Assembly: GCA_030151255.1 (NCBI GenBank)
Contig: JASLED010000020.1
Coordinates: 1 to 64,000, forward strand
Direction: 5' to 3'
DNA: 64,000 bases
Origin: Flavobacterium sp.
GTDB lineage: Bacteria > Bacteroidota > Bacteroidia > Flavobacteriales > Flavobacteriaceae
Shown here: in pieces, positions 45,214 to 54,729 of the stretch
Layout: every line of letters starts with the position of its first letter
Numbering within the stretch: the first letter of the stretch is position 1
Translations under genes and position numbers: made by a program
The notes under the pieces: generated by a model
Database searches by the model: none
Told to the model about the DNA's origin: nothing
The model's input: the letters and a program-made list of their open reading frames with translations, nothing else

Positions 45214-46053
45214 ATGATAAATTTTCAATACCGATTTTTAATTAACACCGACTTAGAGCATTTACTATCTATTTTAAATGAGGCAAATAATTATTCTTAT
45301 TTACCTGTTAAATATTCTATGGATGAGTTTAAAAAAATTATACTTAGCAATGGCGTAGATTTAAGTTTATCTATTGGCGCATATGATAAGAAAAAACTAG
45401 TTAGCTTTGTATTGATAGGCAAAAGAAATAATCAATTACATCAAGTATTAACTACAACATTACCTGAGTATGACAAAAACTCTCAGTTGTTAATAAAAAT
45501 GTATCAATATGCTATTCCTTTATTTAAAAGTTTTGATCTTAAAACACTTACAACAGAAATTGCTGAAAACAACGAAGCTTTAAGTAAAATTTACAGACGT
45601 ATTGGATTCAAAAGATGGAGAAATGTATTGTCTTTGCAAGGTAATTTTTTATCTAAAAAAGAAACTGTACCAACTTTAGAGTTTAAACCAATGTCTTACT
45701 ATGAATTTCTAATTCATTACACAGAAAAAGATGTGCGTCCAACTTGGCAAAGTAGTGAAGTAGCAATAGAAAACTGCGAGCGAAAATTGGTAATCCTAAA
45801 AGCTTTGCAAAATGATGAACTTGTTGGATATATTATATTTGACAGCAATGACAAACGTTTATTACAAATATTTGTAAAAAAAACAATGAGACGACAAGGC
45901 ATTGGTACCGCAATGATGAAATATGTACTTCAAAATGGAGAACATTTTAAAATAACACCTGTTGATTTACAGTTTTTTGCGATAATCAATTTTTTCAAAT
46001 CCTTTGGTGCAAAAGAACAAGCTGAACAAATAGAATTAATTCATTACTTATAA
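45214..46053 (+). CDS. GNAT family N-acetyltransferase, two-domain
   Basis: A 279-aa protein. The C-terminal half is a GNAT fold with the acetyl-CoA-binding loop RRQGIGTAMMKYV (about 227-240) after LLQIFVKKTM. The N-terminal half (about 10-150) looks like a second, degenerate GNAT module (NEALSKIYRRIGFKRWRN). The acceptor substrate is unknown. Its 3' end overlaps the DUF3037 gene on the other strand by 6 bp tail to tail, leaving no room for a conventional terminator. Confidence 0.75.
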   Translation: MINFQYRFLINTDLEHLLSILNEANNYSYLPVKYSMDEFKKIILSNGVDLSLSIGAYDKKKLVSFVLIGKRNNQLHQVLTTTLPEYDKNSQLLIKMYQYAIPLFKSFDLKTLTTEIAENNEALSKIYRRIGFKRWRNVLSLQGNFLSKKETVPTLEFKPMSYYEFLIHYTEKDVRPTWQSSEVAIENCERKLVILKALQNDELVGYIIFDSNDKRLLQIFVKKTMRRQGIGTAMMKYVLQNGEHFKITPVDLQFFAIINFFKSFGAKEQAEQIELIHYL

Positions 46054-46422
46054 AATTAATTCTTTAAATAATTGATCAAAAGTTTGTTCTAAATTGGCTG
46101 TTATACCACAATGTGTTGGAGATGTTTGAATACACGAGCTTTTTGTTGCAGCTAACCATCTAAAACGTTCAGCTACATCAAAAGTAGCTACCGGATTATT
46201 ACTGGCCGTGGCTTTTGCTATAGAAATAAATGATTGCACATGAGAAAAGATATCCTCAAAGGCTAAATCAGATTCAAATAGATTTAGCTTTTGCTCATTT
46301 AAATAAAAATCTGCTAATAGCGTTTTTTTTTCTTTACAAAACAACAAAATACCAATATTAATAAACTCCCCTCTTTCCACTTTAGGAACAAGTCGAATTA
46401 TTGTGTATTCATAAACTACCAT
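46048..46422 (-). CDS. DUF3037 domain-containing protein
   Basis: The start at 46422 (MVVYEYTIIRLVPKVERGEF) gives 124 aa and fits the family; the frame can extend nine codons to 46449. The signature YEYTIIRLVPKVERGEFINI, with GILLFCKEKKTLLADF, is the DUF3037 hallmark. Function is not known. Its start lies in the end of the HipA-like kinase gene, and this kinase/DUF3037 pair recurs across bacteria, so the two probably act together. No toxin or DNA-binding motif is visible here. Confidence 0.8.
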   Translation of the reverse strand: MVVYEYTIIRLVPKVERGEFINIGILLFCKEKKTLLADFYLNEQKLNLFESDLAFEDIFSHVQSFISIAKATASNNPVATFDVAERFRWLAATKSSCIQTSPTHCGITANLEQTFDQLFKELIL

Positions 46423-47212
46423 TTCGCATTTTTTTAGCTTCATTAACAAAAACAGTTGAGTTAGTTATTCTTAATTTCAAAAAGTTATAGTAAACTTCTC
46501 TTATTTCTTCTGCAGATAACTCAGAACCTTCCCAAGTAAGCCAATCCGCAGGAATTTGATTGGTAATATCTTTCAAATCATTATCTGATAATAATGCTAC
46601 AAACTCCCGATCAACTTCATCAAGATTATTTGCTTTTGGCAATAAAACATGATCTTTAATTAAAGTAAAAGGAGTTAAGGCACTTTTTTCCCAATTAGAA
46701 AACGAATGATGAAAATAAAACGACGCACCATGATCTATCAACCAAAGTTCTTTGTGCCAAACCAACATATTGGTATTTCTAAAAGTTCGATCAACATTAG
46801 TAATAAATGCATCGAGCCAAACTATTTTTGAGGCTAATAATGAATCTACCTGATAAGCTTGTGGGTCAAAAGTTAATGCGCCAGAAAGAAAATGTAAACC
46901 CAAATTTAATCCTTGACTAAACTTTAATAAATCTTGAATTTCTTCATCAGCTTCTGTTCTACCAAAAGCCTGATCTAATTCAACAAACACTAATTCAGGA
47001 ACTGGCAAGCCTAACTTTTTAGCAATAAGTCCGCCAAGCAATTCTGCAATTAATGCCTTTACTCCATGTCCAGCTCCACGAAATTTGATTACATATTTAT
47101 AATCATCATTTGCTTCTGCCAAAGCTGGCAATGAACCACCTTCTCTTAAAGGAGTTATATAACGAGTAACTATTACATTTCTAATATCAAACTGACTTTT
47201 CATGTGCAACAA
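46409..47212 (-). CDS. HipA-like kinase family protein
   Basis: A 267-aa protein of the HipA_2-type kinase family, shorter than HipA (about 440 aa). Start motif TRYITPLREGGSLPALAEA, ATP-site Lys in YVIKFRGAGHG (Lys43), catalytic loop LDAFITNVDRTFRNTNML (Asp141, Asn146) and metal-binding Asp in WLIDHGASF (Asp160) are all present, so kinase activity is likely. There is no HipB antitoxin next door; the partner is DUF3037, overlapping at the 3' end. Met4 (47203) is an alternative start. The target is unknown. Confidence 0.82.
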   Translation of the reverse strand: MLHMKSQFDIRNVIVTRYITPLREGGSLPALAEANDDYKYVIKFRGAGHGVKALIAELLGGLIAKKLGLPVPELVFVELDQAFGRTEADEEIQDLLKFSQGLNLGLHFLSGALTFDPQAYQVDSLLASKIVWLDAFITNVDRTFRNTNMLVWHKELWLIDHGASFYFHHSFSNWEKSALTPFTLIKDHVLLPKANNLDEVDREFVALLSDNDLKDITNQIPADWLTWEGSELSAEEIREVYYNFLKLRITNSTVFVNEAKKMRNGSL

Positions 47213-47229
47213 CTTATAAATAACTTACT

Positions 47230-47628
47230 TTAACGAATGGTAATTTTAGCATTAGACAAAGTTTTTCGAACTGCATTTTGATATTCAATATTCTTAAATC
47301 CAAAAACTTCTCTTACTTTTCCATTATTTAGATGTATTTCTGCCTTTGTAGCTAAGCCTTTTGGCATTTTTACAAACTTTATTGCTGTTTTATCTATTGC
47401 ATTTATTGCTGTTTTCTTCAAGAAATTTTTATATACAAAATACAAAAATAGGGCAGCAATTACACAAAACACATAATCCATTTCTTTGGGTGCTTGCCAA
47501 TTGGCTAAAAACAATTTTAAAACACTCATTATCAAAATAAAAACTGACATAATTCTGGCAGATTGTAATCTACCTTTATAATTATCTTCAATAATTAGTT
47601 GATTAGTTTCTTTATTAAATGTAATCAT
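47230..47628 (-). CDS. Small membrane protein of unknown function
   Basis: A 132-aa protein with two membrane segments at about 24-44 (SARIMSVFILIMSVLKLFLA) and 50-67 (YVFCVIAALFLYFVYK). A soluble basic C-terminal domain follows (IKFVKMPKGLATKAEIHLNN, GKVREVFGFKN). The start has a PH-like feel (ITFNKETNQLIIEDNYKGRL). No family is recognised. It precedes the HipA-like kinase gene on the same strand with 17 bp between, so they may be co-transcribed, but a functional link is not evident. Confidence 0.6.
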   Translation of the reverse strand: MITFNKETNQLIIEDNYKGRLQSARIMSVFILIMSVLKLFLANWQAPKEMDYVFCVIAALFLYFVYKNFLKKTAINAIDKTAIKFVKMPKGLATKAEIHLNNGKVREVFGFKNIEYQNAVRKTLSNAKITIR

Positions 47629-47727
47629 CAGATTGGTATTTACTGGTTTTGTAGCAACAAATATACTTATTTAAGTTGGACGAAAACTATAAATACCTCT
47701 TTACAAAATGCTAAAAAACGCTTTATT

Positions 47728-48138
47728 TTACTCAAAAAAGTTGGTTTCATCGTAATTATCAATTAGTCGATGTAATAAAGGAATATATCCATCATTTATA
47801 TTAGCATATTCAAAAATGATGTTTTTATTTTTTATGATATATCCATCATAAAAAACAGTATTCTGTTCGCCTAATTTATTTATTACACCAATTGACAAAT
47901 ACGGATGTTTTCTGCTAAACATTTTTACATTTTCATCTATAAAAACGGTATGTTCTATGGCATAAGTCCAATCTTTACTTTTTTCTTCTAAATTTACCCA
48001 ACACAAAAGCACTACGTTATTTGCGCAATGTAATTTCTTTTTTTCGAAAGAAGGAAATAAATCTGTAAGCTCTGATGAAAAAGCTTCTTTATTTGCTTCA
48101 TTTAAAGAAATAACAATATATAAAAACTCCATTTGCAA
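47728..48138 (-). CDS. Soluble protein of unknown function
   Basis: A 136-aa protein rich in aromatic residues and Asn, without a signal peptide or membrane segment (FLYIVISLNEANKEAFSSEL, VVLLCWVNLEEKSKDW, IFEYANINDGYIPLLHRLID). An alpha/beta fold is likely. I recognise no family or motif. Met3 (48132) could be the start. It lies between the ettA terminator and the small membrane-protein gene on the same strand. Confidence 0.5.
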   Translation of the reverse strand: MQMEFLYIVISLNEANKEAFSSELTDLFPSFEKKKLHCANNVVLLCWVNLEEKSKDWTYAIEHTVFIDENVKMFSRKHPYLSIGVINKLGEQNTVFYDGYIIKNKNIIFEYANINDGYIPLLHRLIDNYDETNFFE

Positions 48139-48221
48139 TTAATTTTATTATTTAAATCTAAATAAAATAGTTAAATTTTAGCTTAAGACAATGAATAGCA
48201 AATGTTATTATTTCATTAAAT

Positions 48222-48256
48222 AAAAAAGCCTTAAACGAAATGTTTAAGGCTTTTTT
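48222..48256 (-). terminator. ettA terminator
   Basis: AAAAAAGCCTTAAAC/GTTTAAGGCTTTTTT, perfect 15-bp stem with a 5-nt loop, just behind ettA. Confidence 0.85.
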
Positions 48257-48266
48257 TGTTGTTATT

Positions 48267-49955
48267 TTATCTAACAAGTTTTTTATATTTCAAACGAGTT
48301 GGCGCTACGTCACCTAAACGTTTTTTACGATTTTCTTCATAATCTGAGAATGATCCTTCAAAGAAATAAACTTGAGAATCTCCTTCAAATGCCAAAATAT
48401 GCGTACAAATACGATCTAAGAACCAACGATCGTGGGAAATAACTACTGCACATCCTGCAAAGTTTTCCAAACCTTCTTCTAAAGCACGTAAAGTATTTAC
48501 GTCTAAATCATTGGTAGGCTCATCTAATAATAGCACGTTTCCTTCTTCTTTTAACGTCATTGCTAAATGCAAACGGTTTCTTTCTCCACCTGAAAGTGCT
48601 TCTACCTTTTTATTTTGATCTGATCCACCAAAATTAAAACGACTTAAATAAGCTCTTGAATTTACCTGACGACCACCCATCATAATTAATTCTTGACCAT
48701 CACAGAAATTCTCCCAAATAGATTTTTCAGGATCGATGTTTGAATGCGCTTGATCTACATAAGCAATTTTCACAGTTTCACCAATAGAAAAAGTTCCGCC
48801 ATCAGCTTGTTGCTCTCCCATAATCATTCTGAAAATTGTAGATTTACCTGCACCGTTTGGTCCAATAATTCCAACAATTCCGGCTTGTGGCAATGTAAAG
48901 TTTAAATCATCATACAATAATTTATCGCCAAAAGCTTTTGCTACACCTTTTGCTTCAATAACATTTGTTCCTAAACGAGGTCCATTTGGAATGTAGATTT
49001 CTAATTTTTCTTCTAATTCTTTTTGATCTTCGTTTAATAATTTATCGTAGTTCTGCAACCTCGCTTTTTGCTTTGTCTGGCGTCCTTTTGCTCCTTGACG
49101 TACCCAGTCTAGTTCGCGCTCTAAGTTTTTACGGCGTTTTGATGCTACTTTTTCTTCTTGTGCTAAACGTTTTGATTTTTGATCTAACCAAGATGAATAA
49201 TTTCCTTTCCACGGAATACCTTCACCTCTATCTAATTCTAAAATCCATCCTGCAACGTTATCCAAAAAGTAACGGTCGTGTGTTACAGCAATTACAGTTC
49301 CGGCATATTGTTGTAAATGTTGTTCTAACCAATGAACAGACTCTGCGTCTAAGTGGTTGGTAGGCTCATCTAATAACAATACATCTGGGTTTTGCAATAA
49401 TAAACGACATAATGCCACACGGCGACGCTCTCCTCCAGACAATACCTTAATTGGTGTTTCTGGATCTGGCGTACGCAATGCATCCATTGCAATTGCTAGT
49501 TTTGTATCTAATTCCCATCCGCCAGCAGCGTCAATTTTATCTTGTAATTCTGCTTGACGATCCATCAGTTTTTGCATTTTATCTGCATTTTCATAAACTT
49601 CTGGTAAACCAAACATATCATTAATGCTGTTGAATTCATCTAAAATAGACACGATTTCTGCAGCACCTTCTTTTACAATTTCAATTACTGTTTTATTTTC
49701 ATCTAATTGAGGTTCTTGCTCTAAATAACCTACTGTATATCCTGGAGCAAAAACTACATCTCCTTGGTAGTTTTTATCAACTCCTGCAATAATCTTCAAT
49801 AACGAAGACTTTCCTGATCCGTTTAGACCTAAAATACCGATTTTCGCTCCATAGAAAAAGCTTAAATAAATGTCTTTTAAAACAGTTTTGTTTGTTGATG
49901 AGTACGTTTTACTCACCTTAGACATCGAAAAAATTACCTTCTTATCGTCTGACAT
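48267..49955 (-). CDS. ettA: Energy-dependent translational throttle protein EttA (ABC-F)
   Basis: A 562-aa ABC-F ATPase with two nucleotide-binding domains and no membrane part. Domain 1: Walker A LGLNGSGKSSLLKI, signature VLSGGERRRVALC, Walker B VLLLDEPTNHLD. Domain 2: IGPNGAGKSTIFRM, LSGGERNRLHLAM, VLLLDEPTNDLD. The arm and P-site linker regions (GWELDTKLAIAMDALRTP and SKRLAQEEKVASKRRKNLER) and the DRGEGIPWKGNYSSW segment match EttA rather than Uup or resistance ABC-F proteins. EttA gates the first peptide bond on the ribosome according to the ATP/ADP ratio. Single-gene unit. Confidence 0.93.
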   Translation of the reverse strand: MSDDKKVIFSMSKVSKTYSSTNKTVLKDIYLSFFYGAKIGILGLNGSGKSSLLKIIAGVDKNYQGDVVFAPGYTVGYLEQEPQLDENKTVIEIVKEGAAEIVSILDEFNSINDMFGLPEVYENADKMQKLMDRQAELQDKIDAAGGWELDTKLAIAMDALRTPDPETPIKVLSGGERRRVALCRLLLQNPDVLLLDEPTNHLDAESVHWLEQHLQQYAGTVIAVTHDRYFLDNVAGWILELDRGEGIPWKGNYSSWLDQKSKRLAQEEKVASKRRKNLERELDWVRQGAKGRQTKQKARLQNYDKLLNEDQKELEEKLEIYIPNGPRLGTNVIEAKGVAKAFGDKLLYDDLNFTLPQAGIVGIIGPNGAGKSTIFRMIMGEQQADGGTFSIGETVKIAYVDQAHSNIDPEKSIWENFCDGQELIMMGGRQVNSRAYLSRFNFGGSDQNKKVEALSGGERNRLHLAMTLKEEGNVLLLDEPTNDLDVNTLRALEEGLENFAGCAVVISHDRWFLDRICTHILAFEGDSQVYFFEGSFSDYEENRKKRLGDVAPTRLKYKKLVR

Positions 49956-50098
49956 AAAGTAAAAAATTGATTTATTAGTTTTTATAATGATAACTCTAAA
50001 AGTCTGCGTGACTTATAGATATCATGATTGTTCAAAATTACATTTTAAAATTGAAAATAGAAACTGTTTTAGGTGGATTAATTATTAAATGATCGAAT

Positions 50099-51217
50099 TT
50101 AAATTTCTAAAATTTTTGTACTCAAATATACTACAGTTCCTTTTTGCTTACTTGGTTTAATTTCTAGTTTAGCATCAATTGAAGACGCTCTGTCGGTTAA
50201 ATTTTTAAAGCCAATTCCGTTTGTTATAATTTTTTCATCAATTCCAATTCCATCATCTTTAATTGTTAAAATTAGAATATTATTGCGTTTTCCTGGTTTA
50301 ATTTCTATTGTACAATGTTTGGCTTTTGAATGTTTATTTACATTGTGTACCGCTTCACGAATAATAAAGAAAATATTCCATTTTTTTATTTCGCTCAGTT
50401 TATTGTAATCCAACAAATCAGAATACTTAAATTTAAAACTTGTTCCCCATTGATTCATTTGAAGTGAAACATAGTTTTCAATTAACTCAATTAATCCATT
50501 ACTTTTTTCTCCATAATTTCCAGATAAATCGTGAGAGATATCTCTAATATTTTCTTCTATCTTTTGTAATTCAGTAACCAATTTATCTTTCATTTCCGCA
50601 TTATCTGTTTTCAGAAAATCTAGATTAAAACGAACTGAAAAAATTCCATTTACAATAAAATCATGTAAGTTTCTGGCAATTCTGTTTCTTTCTTTTTGTT
50701 TGGCTTCGTTGGCAAGAATTCCTTGTTCGATAATTAATTTATTTATACTGTCGTTAGCATTTTGTTCAATTTTAATAAATTTCAATTCTTTATTACGACT
50801 TTGTAATCGAATAAAATAGACAAATACTAAAAGAGATAAAACCACAATCATGGCAATAGTAAAAAACCAACCTAACTGATTTTTTAATCTATTGTTTTCG
50901 CTTGCTACCTTTTTTACATCATAAGAAATTTCTGCAAACTTTAAATGTGTATTATTTTTTTCAAATTCAATTTCTCTAACTAAATTACTAAACTCAATAA
51001 AATTTTCATTACTAATTACATCATCTTCATATAGTAATTGCTCCAAAGCTTCTCTTTGTAATGAGTTGGATCCCATGTTTTTTGCAATTTCATGTGCTTT
51101 TTTAAGCCATGCTAATCTTTCTTCTTTTTTATCTAAAACTTCATATAAAATAGAAATATATGAAGCAGAATTAAAAGCTTGATAAAAATCTTGTCTATCA
51201 ATAGAATAATTAAACAT
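50099..51217 (-). CDS. Sensor histidine kinase, C-terminal part of a frameshifted gene
   Basis: This 372-aa piece holds the end of a TPR region, one membrane segment (about 116-137, WFFTIAMIVVLSLLVFVYF) and a HisKA_3-type kinase: ERNRIARNLHDFIVNGIF with phospho-acceptor His185, the N-box FFIIREAVHNVNKHSKAKH and the G-box DDGIGIDEKIITNGIGFKNL. No response regulator is adjacent. The upstream gene in the next frame is the missing N-terminal part. If one copy of the 11-bp repeat at 51263-51284 is removed, both halves join into a 678-aa TPR-lipoprotein sensor kinase, the usual Bacteroidota architecture. As it stands, this part would need its own start. Confidence 0.8.
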   Translation of the reverse strand: MFNYSIDRQDFYQAFNSASYISILYEVLDKKEERLAWLKKAHEIAKNMGSNSLQREALEQLLYEDDVISNENFIEFSNLVREIEFEKNNTHLKFAEISYDVKKVASENNRLKNQLGWFFTIAMIVVLSLLVFVYFIRLQSRNKELKFIKIEQNANDSINKLIIEQGILANEAKQKERNRIARNLHDFIVNGIFSVRFNLDFLKTDNAEMKDKLVTELQKIEENIRDISHDLSGNYGEKSNGLIELIENYVSLQMNQWGTSFKFKYSDLLDYNKLSEIKKWNIFFIIREAVHNVNKHSKAKHCTIEIKPGKRNNILILTIKDDGIGIDEKIITNGIGFKNLTDRASSIDAKLEIKPSKQKGTVVYLSTKILEI

Positions 51218-51231
51218 TGTAATTATAGGTT

Positions 51232-52146
51232 TTATCGCTTCTTCATTAGGATTTTTATAAAATTCAGCTTGTATTCAGCTTGTATTCTGCTTATTTCTAG
51301 AAAATTATATATTAATGGAATATTATATGGTTTAATATATGTTAAAGCCAATTTGAGTGATGCTAACGCTTCATCATACTTTTCATTTCCTATACTGAAA
51401 ACAGCGCGTTCGCCATAAATAATAGCAAGTGTAAAATCAGCATTTTTTTTGGGTAAAATATCAAACTTTCCATAATCATTGAGGATTAATTGCAGTGCCT
51501 CTTCAATATATTTATTGCCTTTTTCGATATCTGAGCGCAACATTAAAAAATTACTCAACGTTCTTAATGATTCTATATACAATGCCGAATTAGTATAGTT
51601 TTTATCAATAGCACTTATCGCACTAACTATTTTGGCTTCACTTTCTAACATTAATCCAATTTGACCTAAAACACGTGCCTGAAAAAATTCGTTTTCTCCA
51701 AATTTTAAAGGTTTATTTAACTCTTCATATAGAGTAGCTGATTTTAAGTAATATTCGTAAGCCTTTTCGTAATTATTGTTATTTTCAAAATAGGAACCAG
51801 TATAATGATGAATAAGTGCTAAGTTTTCTAAATCATCTTCTTGAATGCTATAAATCCTCGAGAGTTTTGCTACTTTATCAAAAGAAATAGAATCTCTTGT
51901 TTTGCGTAATGCTTTTAATAGATTAATTAATTTTTCTCTATTTATTTTACTATTTGATAAACCTAAACCTTCTCCTATTTGAGAAGAAATACTGCGTTGT
52001 ACACTATCTTTTTCTACATCAGAAAGTTTTATATCAAAAAGCAATTCCATATCTACAGAAGTGTCTGTTGTTGCTGATTTTTTACAACCAAAAAACATAA
52101 AACACGATAGGATAATAATTTTGATAAAGATTAATCGCATGAACAT
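51232..52146 (-). CDS. TPR lipoprotein, N-terminal part of the frameshifted sensor kinase
   Basis: A 304-aa frame starting with a lipoprotein signal (IILSCFMFFGC, Cys21) and TPR repeats (ENLALIHHYTGSYFENNNNY, EKAYEYYLKSATLYEELNKP, EKGNKYIEEALQLILND, DEALASLKLALTYIKP). The frame breaks after EISRIQAEYKLN. At that place the DNA has an 11-bp tandem duplication; with one copy the frame would read on as SRIQAEFYKNPNEEAIKPII into the kinase piece. Periplasmic TPRs would sense a signal and pass it across the membrane. The present product would be a secreted TPR lipoprotein only. Confidence 0.78.
   Translation of the reverse strand: MFMRLIFIKIIILSCFMFFGCKKSATTDTSVDMELLFDIKLSDVEKDSVQRSISSQIGEGLGLSNSKINREKLINLLKALRKTRDSISFDKVAKLSRIYSIQEDDLENLALIHHYTGSYFENNNNYEKAYEYYLKSATLYEELNKPLKFGENEFFQARVLGQIGLMLESEAKIVSAISAIDKNYTNSALYIESLRTLSNFLMLRSDIEKGNKYIEEALQLILNDYGKFDILPKKNADFTLAIIYGERAVFSIGNEKYDEALASLKLALTYIKPYNIPLIYNFLEISRIQAEYKLNFIKILMKKR
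51263..51284. repeat. 11-bp tandem duplication causing a frameshift
   Basis: TTCAGCTTGTA occurs twice back to back (51263-51273 and 51274-51284) inside the TPR-histidine kinase gene. The +11 shift splits the gene, and loss of one copy restores a 679-codon frame. Confidence 0.9.
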
Positions 52147-52287
52147 ATACTATTTTATGTTATAAATTAAAACTAGCTTTATTATTTACAAAAATATCAT
52201 AAAAGATATAACAAACACACCTTATAATTATATTTTAATAATTTAACACAAATAATTAATTCCTAATCAGAAGAAAATACTTTATAA

Positions 52288-52317
52288 TAAAAAAACCGAG
52301 TCTTTACAGGCTCGGTT
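52288..52317 (-). terminator. dnaK terminator
   Basis: AACCGAG/CTCGGTT stem with a 10-nt loop and a minus-strand run of T, 28 bp behind the dnaK stop. Confidence 0.7.
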
Positions 52318-52344
52318 CTTTATTAATAACTATTTATGAAAAAC

Positions 52345-54240
52345 TTATTTTACTTCTTCGTACTCTACATCTTGAGTTCCGTCAGCATCTCCACCTTGGT
52401 TTGGTTGTCCTTGTTGAGGCTCTGCTTGACCACCTTCAGCTTGTGCTTTATACATTTCTTCAGAAGCAGCTTTCCATGCTTCATTAATTTTGTCTAAAGC
52501 AGGTTGAATTGTAGCTACGTCTTTTGTTTCGTATGCTTTTTTCAATTCTTCTAAAGCTCCTTCGATGTTAGATTTATTTCCTGCAGATAATTTATCTCCA
52601 AATTCTTTTAATTGTTTTTCTGTTTGGAAAATCATTGCATCAGCTTCGTTGATTTTTTCAACTGATTCTTTTGCTTTTTTATCTGTTTCTGCGTTTGCTT
52701 CAGCTTCTTGTTTCATTCTTTGGATTTCTTCTTCTGTTAATCCTGATGAAGCTTCGATACGAATATCGTGCGTTTTTCCTGTTCCTTTATCTGTAGCAGA
52801 TACTTTAATAATTCCGTTTGCATCAATATCAAATGTTACTTCAATTTGAGGCACACCTCTTTGTGCAGGTGGAAGTCCGTCTAAATGGAAACGACCTATT
52901 GTTTTATTGTCATTTGCCATTGGTCTTTCTCCTTGCAATACATGAATTTCAACTGATGGTTGGTTATCTGCAGCAGTTGAGAATACTTGTGATTTTTTTG
53001 TAGGAATTGTTGTATTTGATTCGATTAATTTAGTAAATACACCTCCCATAGTTTCAATACCTAATGAAAGTGGAGTTACGTCTAATAATAACACATCTTT
53101 TACATCTCCTGTTAAAACTCCACCTTGAATAGCTGCACCAATAGCTACAACTTCATCTGGGTTAACTCCTTTATGTGGTTTTTTACCAAAGAATTTTTCT
53201 ACTTCTTCTTGAATTCTAGGAATACGAGTAGAACCTCCTACTAAAATTACCTCATCAATATCAGATTTTGATAATCCAGCATCTTTTAAAGCTTTTTCAC
53301 ATGGAACCATTGAACGACGTACTAAATCATCTGACAACTGTTCAAATTTAGCTCTTGTTAATGTTTGTACTAAGTGTTTTGGTCCTGAAGCTGTTGCTGT
53401 AACATAAGGTAAATTAATTTCTGTTTGTGTTGCAGATGATAATTCTACTTTAGCTTTTTCAGCAGCTTCTTTTAAACGTTGTAATGCCATTGGATCTTGA
53501 CGTAAATCTACACCTTCAGCAGCTTTAAATTCTTCTGCCAACCAGTTGATAATTACGTTATCAAAGTCATCTCCTCCTAAGTGAGTATCTCCATTTGTTG
53601 ATAATACTTCGAAAACACCATCTCCTAATTCTAGGATAGAAATATCGAAAGTACCTCCACCTAAATCATATACTACAACTTTTTGATCTTTTCCTGTTTT
53701 ATCTAGTCCGTAAGCTAATGCAGCAGCTGTTGGCTCATTAATAATACGTCTAACTTTTAAACCAGCTATTTCTCCTGCTTCTTTTGTAGCCTGACGTTGA
53801 GCATCATTAAAATACGCAGGTACAGTAATTACTGCTTCAGTTACTTCTTGTCCTAAAAAATCTTCAGCTGTTTTCTTCATTTTTTGAAGTGTCATTGCTG
53901 AAATTTCTTGTGCTGTATATAAACGCCCATCGATATCTACACGTGGCGTATCATTATCTCCTTTAACTACTTTGTAAGGTACGGCAGTAACTTCATTTCC
54001 TGCTTCGCTAAATTTTTCTCCCATAAAACGCTTGATAGAAGCAATCGTTTTTGTTGGGTTTGTAACCGCTTGACGCTTTGCTGGGTCACCTACTTTAATT
54101 TCTCCTCCTTCAACAAAAGCTACAACTGACGGTGTAGTTCTTTTTCCTTCTGCATTTGTAATAACTACTGGCTCATTTCCTTCCATTACAGAAACACAAG
54201 AGTTTGTAGTTCCTAAGTCAATACCAATTATTTTACTCAT
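52345..54240 (-). CDS. dnaK: Molecular chaperone DnaK (Hsp70)
   Basis: A 631-aa Hsp70. ATPase domain motifs: IIGIDLGTTNSCVSVMEG, VITVPAYFNDAQRQATKEAG, VYDLGGGTFDISILEL and ILVGGSTRIPRIQEEV. The substrate-binding domain has VLLLDVTPLSLGIETMGG. The lid ends in a Gly/Gln-rich tail and EYEEVK, close to the classic EEVD-like end of bacterial DnaK. Length is normal. dnaJ and grpE are not in the window; dnaK stands alone with its own terminator. I see no CIRCE operator upstream. Confidence 0.97.
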   Translation of the reverse strand: MSKIIGIDLGTTNSCVSVMEGNEPVVITNAEGKRTTPSVVAFVEGGEIKVGDPAKRQAVTNPTKTIASIKRFMGEKFSEAGNEVTAVPYKVVKGDNDTPRVDIDGRLYTAQEISAMTLQKMKKTAEDFLGQEVTEAVITVPAYFNDAQRQATKEAGEIAGLKVRRIINEPTAAALAYGLDKTGKDQKVVVYDLGGGTFDISILELGDGVFEVLSTNGDTHLGGDDFDNVIINWLAEEFKAAEGVDLRQDPMALQRLKEAAEKAKVELSSATQTEINLPYVTATASGPKHLVQTLTRAKFEQLSDDLVRRSMVPCEKALKDAGLSKSDIDEVILVGGSTRIPRIQEEVEKFFGKKPHKGVNPDEVVAIGAAIQGGVLTGDVKDVLLLDVTPLSLGIETMGGVFTKLIESNTTIPTKKSQVFSTAADNQPSVEIHVLQGERPMANDNKTIGRFHLDGLPPAQRGVPQIEVTFDIDANGIIKVSATDKGTGKTHDIRIEASSGLTEEEIQRMKQEAEANAETDKKAKESVEKINEADAMIFQTEKQLKEFGDKLSAGNKSNIEGALEELKKAYETKDVATIQPALDKINEAWKAASEEMYKAQAEGGQAEPQQGQPNQGGDADGTQDVEYEEVK

Positions 54241-54729
54241 AATATTATCTATAGTTTATTTTTTATACTTATTTTTTACTCTTATGAACAATGCGTTCGT
54301 TTAACAATTAGTCAATCTTTATGCCAATACCAAAAAAAAATATTTTTGTCATTAATTAGTAAAAAACAACAAACATTAATGTCAATTTGTCACCAAAAAA
54401 TTTAAAAACAATATTTCTAATCAGTCGATTCGGCAGTTTTTTCTGACATTTTAGAAATCACTATTTTCTTTATCCGATTGTTTTACTAATAAAAAGCTAA
54501 CAAGTAAATAATTTATCCTTTCAAATTAAAAATGACAAATTAATTGTATTTTATATAAAAAAAACAAATAAAATAAAAAATAAGTAAAATTATTTAACAA
54601 TAAAATTTCAACATTTAAAAAACTTTTACTATATTGCAATGGGTAAATAAATAAAGTTAATTTTAATGGTGTTAAAAGTATTTTATTTTCTGATAGTTAA
54701 GTGGGGACTAAACTAAAAGATAAAGTACA
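54241..54729. other. About 490-bp intergenic region upstream of dnaK
   Basis: Very AT-rich. It contains the presumed dnaK promoter, but neither a perfect TAnnTTTG box nor a CIRCE element is visible. A GAAC-N5-GTTC palindrome lies near 54288-54300. A 16-codon frame at 54666-54716 is too short to call. Confidence 0.4.

Noticed and set aside
54241..54420. CIRCE or similar heat-shock operator upstream of dnaK
   Set aside because: No TTAGCACTC-N9-GAGTGCTAA-like pair; only a short GAAC/GTTC palindrome is visible.
54666..54716. 16-codon hydrophobic micro-ORF (MVLKVFYFLIVKWGLN)
   Set aside because: It resembles a tiny membrane peptide but has no clear promoter or conservation that I can judge; too short to support.
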